From NCBI GenBank assembly GCA_964432925.1, contig CAYSPM010000161.1, forward strand, positions 1 to 5,551: DNA of 5,551 nt, written 5' to 3'. Within the stretch, counting starts at the first letter, position 1. Each line of letters starts with the position of its first letter. Under the pieces are notes generated by a model. It saw only the letters and a program-made list of their open reading frames with translations, had not been told where the DNA came from and made no database searches. This document shows, one piece after another, positions 5,431 to 5,551 of this stretch. This DNA is from CAYNTC01 sp964432925 (GTDB lineage Bacteria > Planctomycetota > Phycisphaerae > Sedimentisphaerales > Anaerobacaceae). A program made the position numbers and the translations under genes.

Positions 5431-5551
5431 ATGACTAATGAAGCTCTGCAAAGGATTGACAGCAATCACGACATCAGAAAATTGTTGCTGCCTCATTGCC
5501 GTCTGAGGCGTGGTCAAATCTGGGAGGATCCCGTTAGTGGACATAAGATTG
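5431..5551 (+). CDS. N-terminus of an unidentified gene, cut by the window end
   Basis: An ATG with AAGGAG at 5415-5420 (10-nt spacer, overlapping the stop of the aldo/keto reductase gene) opens a frame that stays open for 40 codons to the edge. The segment reads MTNEALQRIDSNHDIRKLLL, then PHCRLRRGQIWEDPVSGHKI. The pattern R-x-G-Q-I-W...H-K-I recalls the stretch (GDIWQLG.HRL) that precedes the catalytic part in some ParB-linked adenine DNA methyltransferases. With no catalytic motif in view this is only a hint and I do not assign a function. The tight spacing suggests an operon with the reductase. Confidence 0.75.
   Translation, partial: MTNEALQRIDSNHDIRKLLLPHCRLRRGQIWEDPVSGHKI

Overview
This 5.55-kb bacterial window holds five complete protein genes and the start of a sixth, in three blocks. 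Coding sequence has middling GC, while the intergenic stretches are AT-rich. There are no rRNA or tRNA genes, insertion sequences, CRISPR arrays or other signs of recent transfer. The paired phosphatidylserine synthase and decarboxylase point to a bacterium that makes phosphatidylethanolamine, and the PilZ protein points to cyclic-di-GMP signalling. The style of the proteins, especially the aldo/keto reductase, would fit a Planctomycetota/Phycisphaerae-like or related Gram-negative lineage. That placement is an impression from memory, not a result.

Block 1 (1-1990, + strand) is a phospholipid pair. After an AT-rich leader with an intrinsic-terminator-like hairpin comes psd, a short pyruvoyl-type phosphatidylserine decarboxylase, then pssA, a CDP-alcohol phosphatidyltransferase. 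PssA joins CDP-diacylglycerol and serine to give phosphatidylserine, and Psd decarboxylates that to phosphatidylethanolamine. A perfect 10-bp hairpin sits between the genes just before the pssA ribosome binding site.

Block 2 (2087-4218, - strand) holds a YcgR-like PilZ-domain protein and, upstream of it on the same strand, an uncharacterised protein with two membrane segments. About 520 bp separate them. That gap contains a good minus-strand promoter and a long leader of about 268 nt with hairpins in front of the PilZ gene. The PilZ gene converges on pssA.

Block 3 (4367-5551, + strand) diverges from the membrane protein gene. A sigma70-type promoter precedes an aldo/keto reductase with an intact catalytic tetrad. 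Fifteen bases after its stop begins another ORF that runs off the window and is probably in the same operon.

Most of the window is ordinary core-type gene content. The points most worth a second look are the long structured leader of the PilZ gene, the terminator-like hairpin directly upstream of psd, a possible 52-codon minus-strand gene with a perfect Shine-Dalgarno at the left edge, the unassigned membrane protein, and the partial gene at the right edge.
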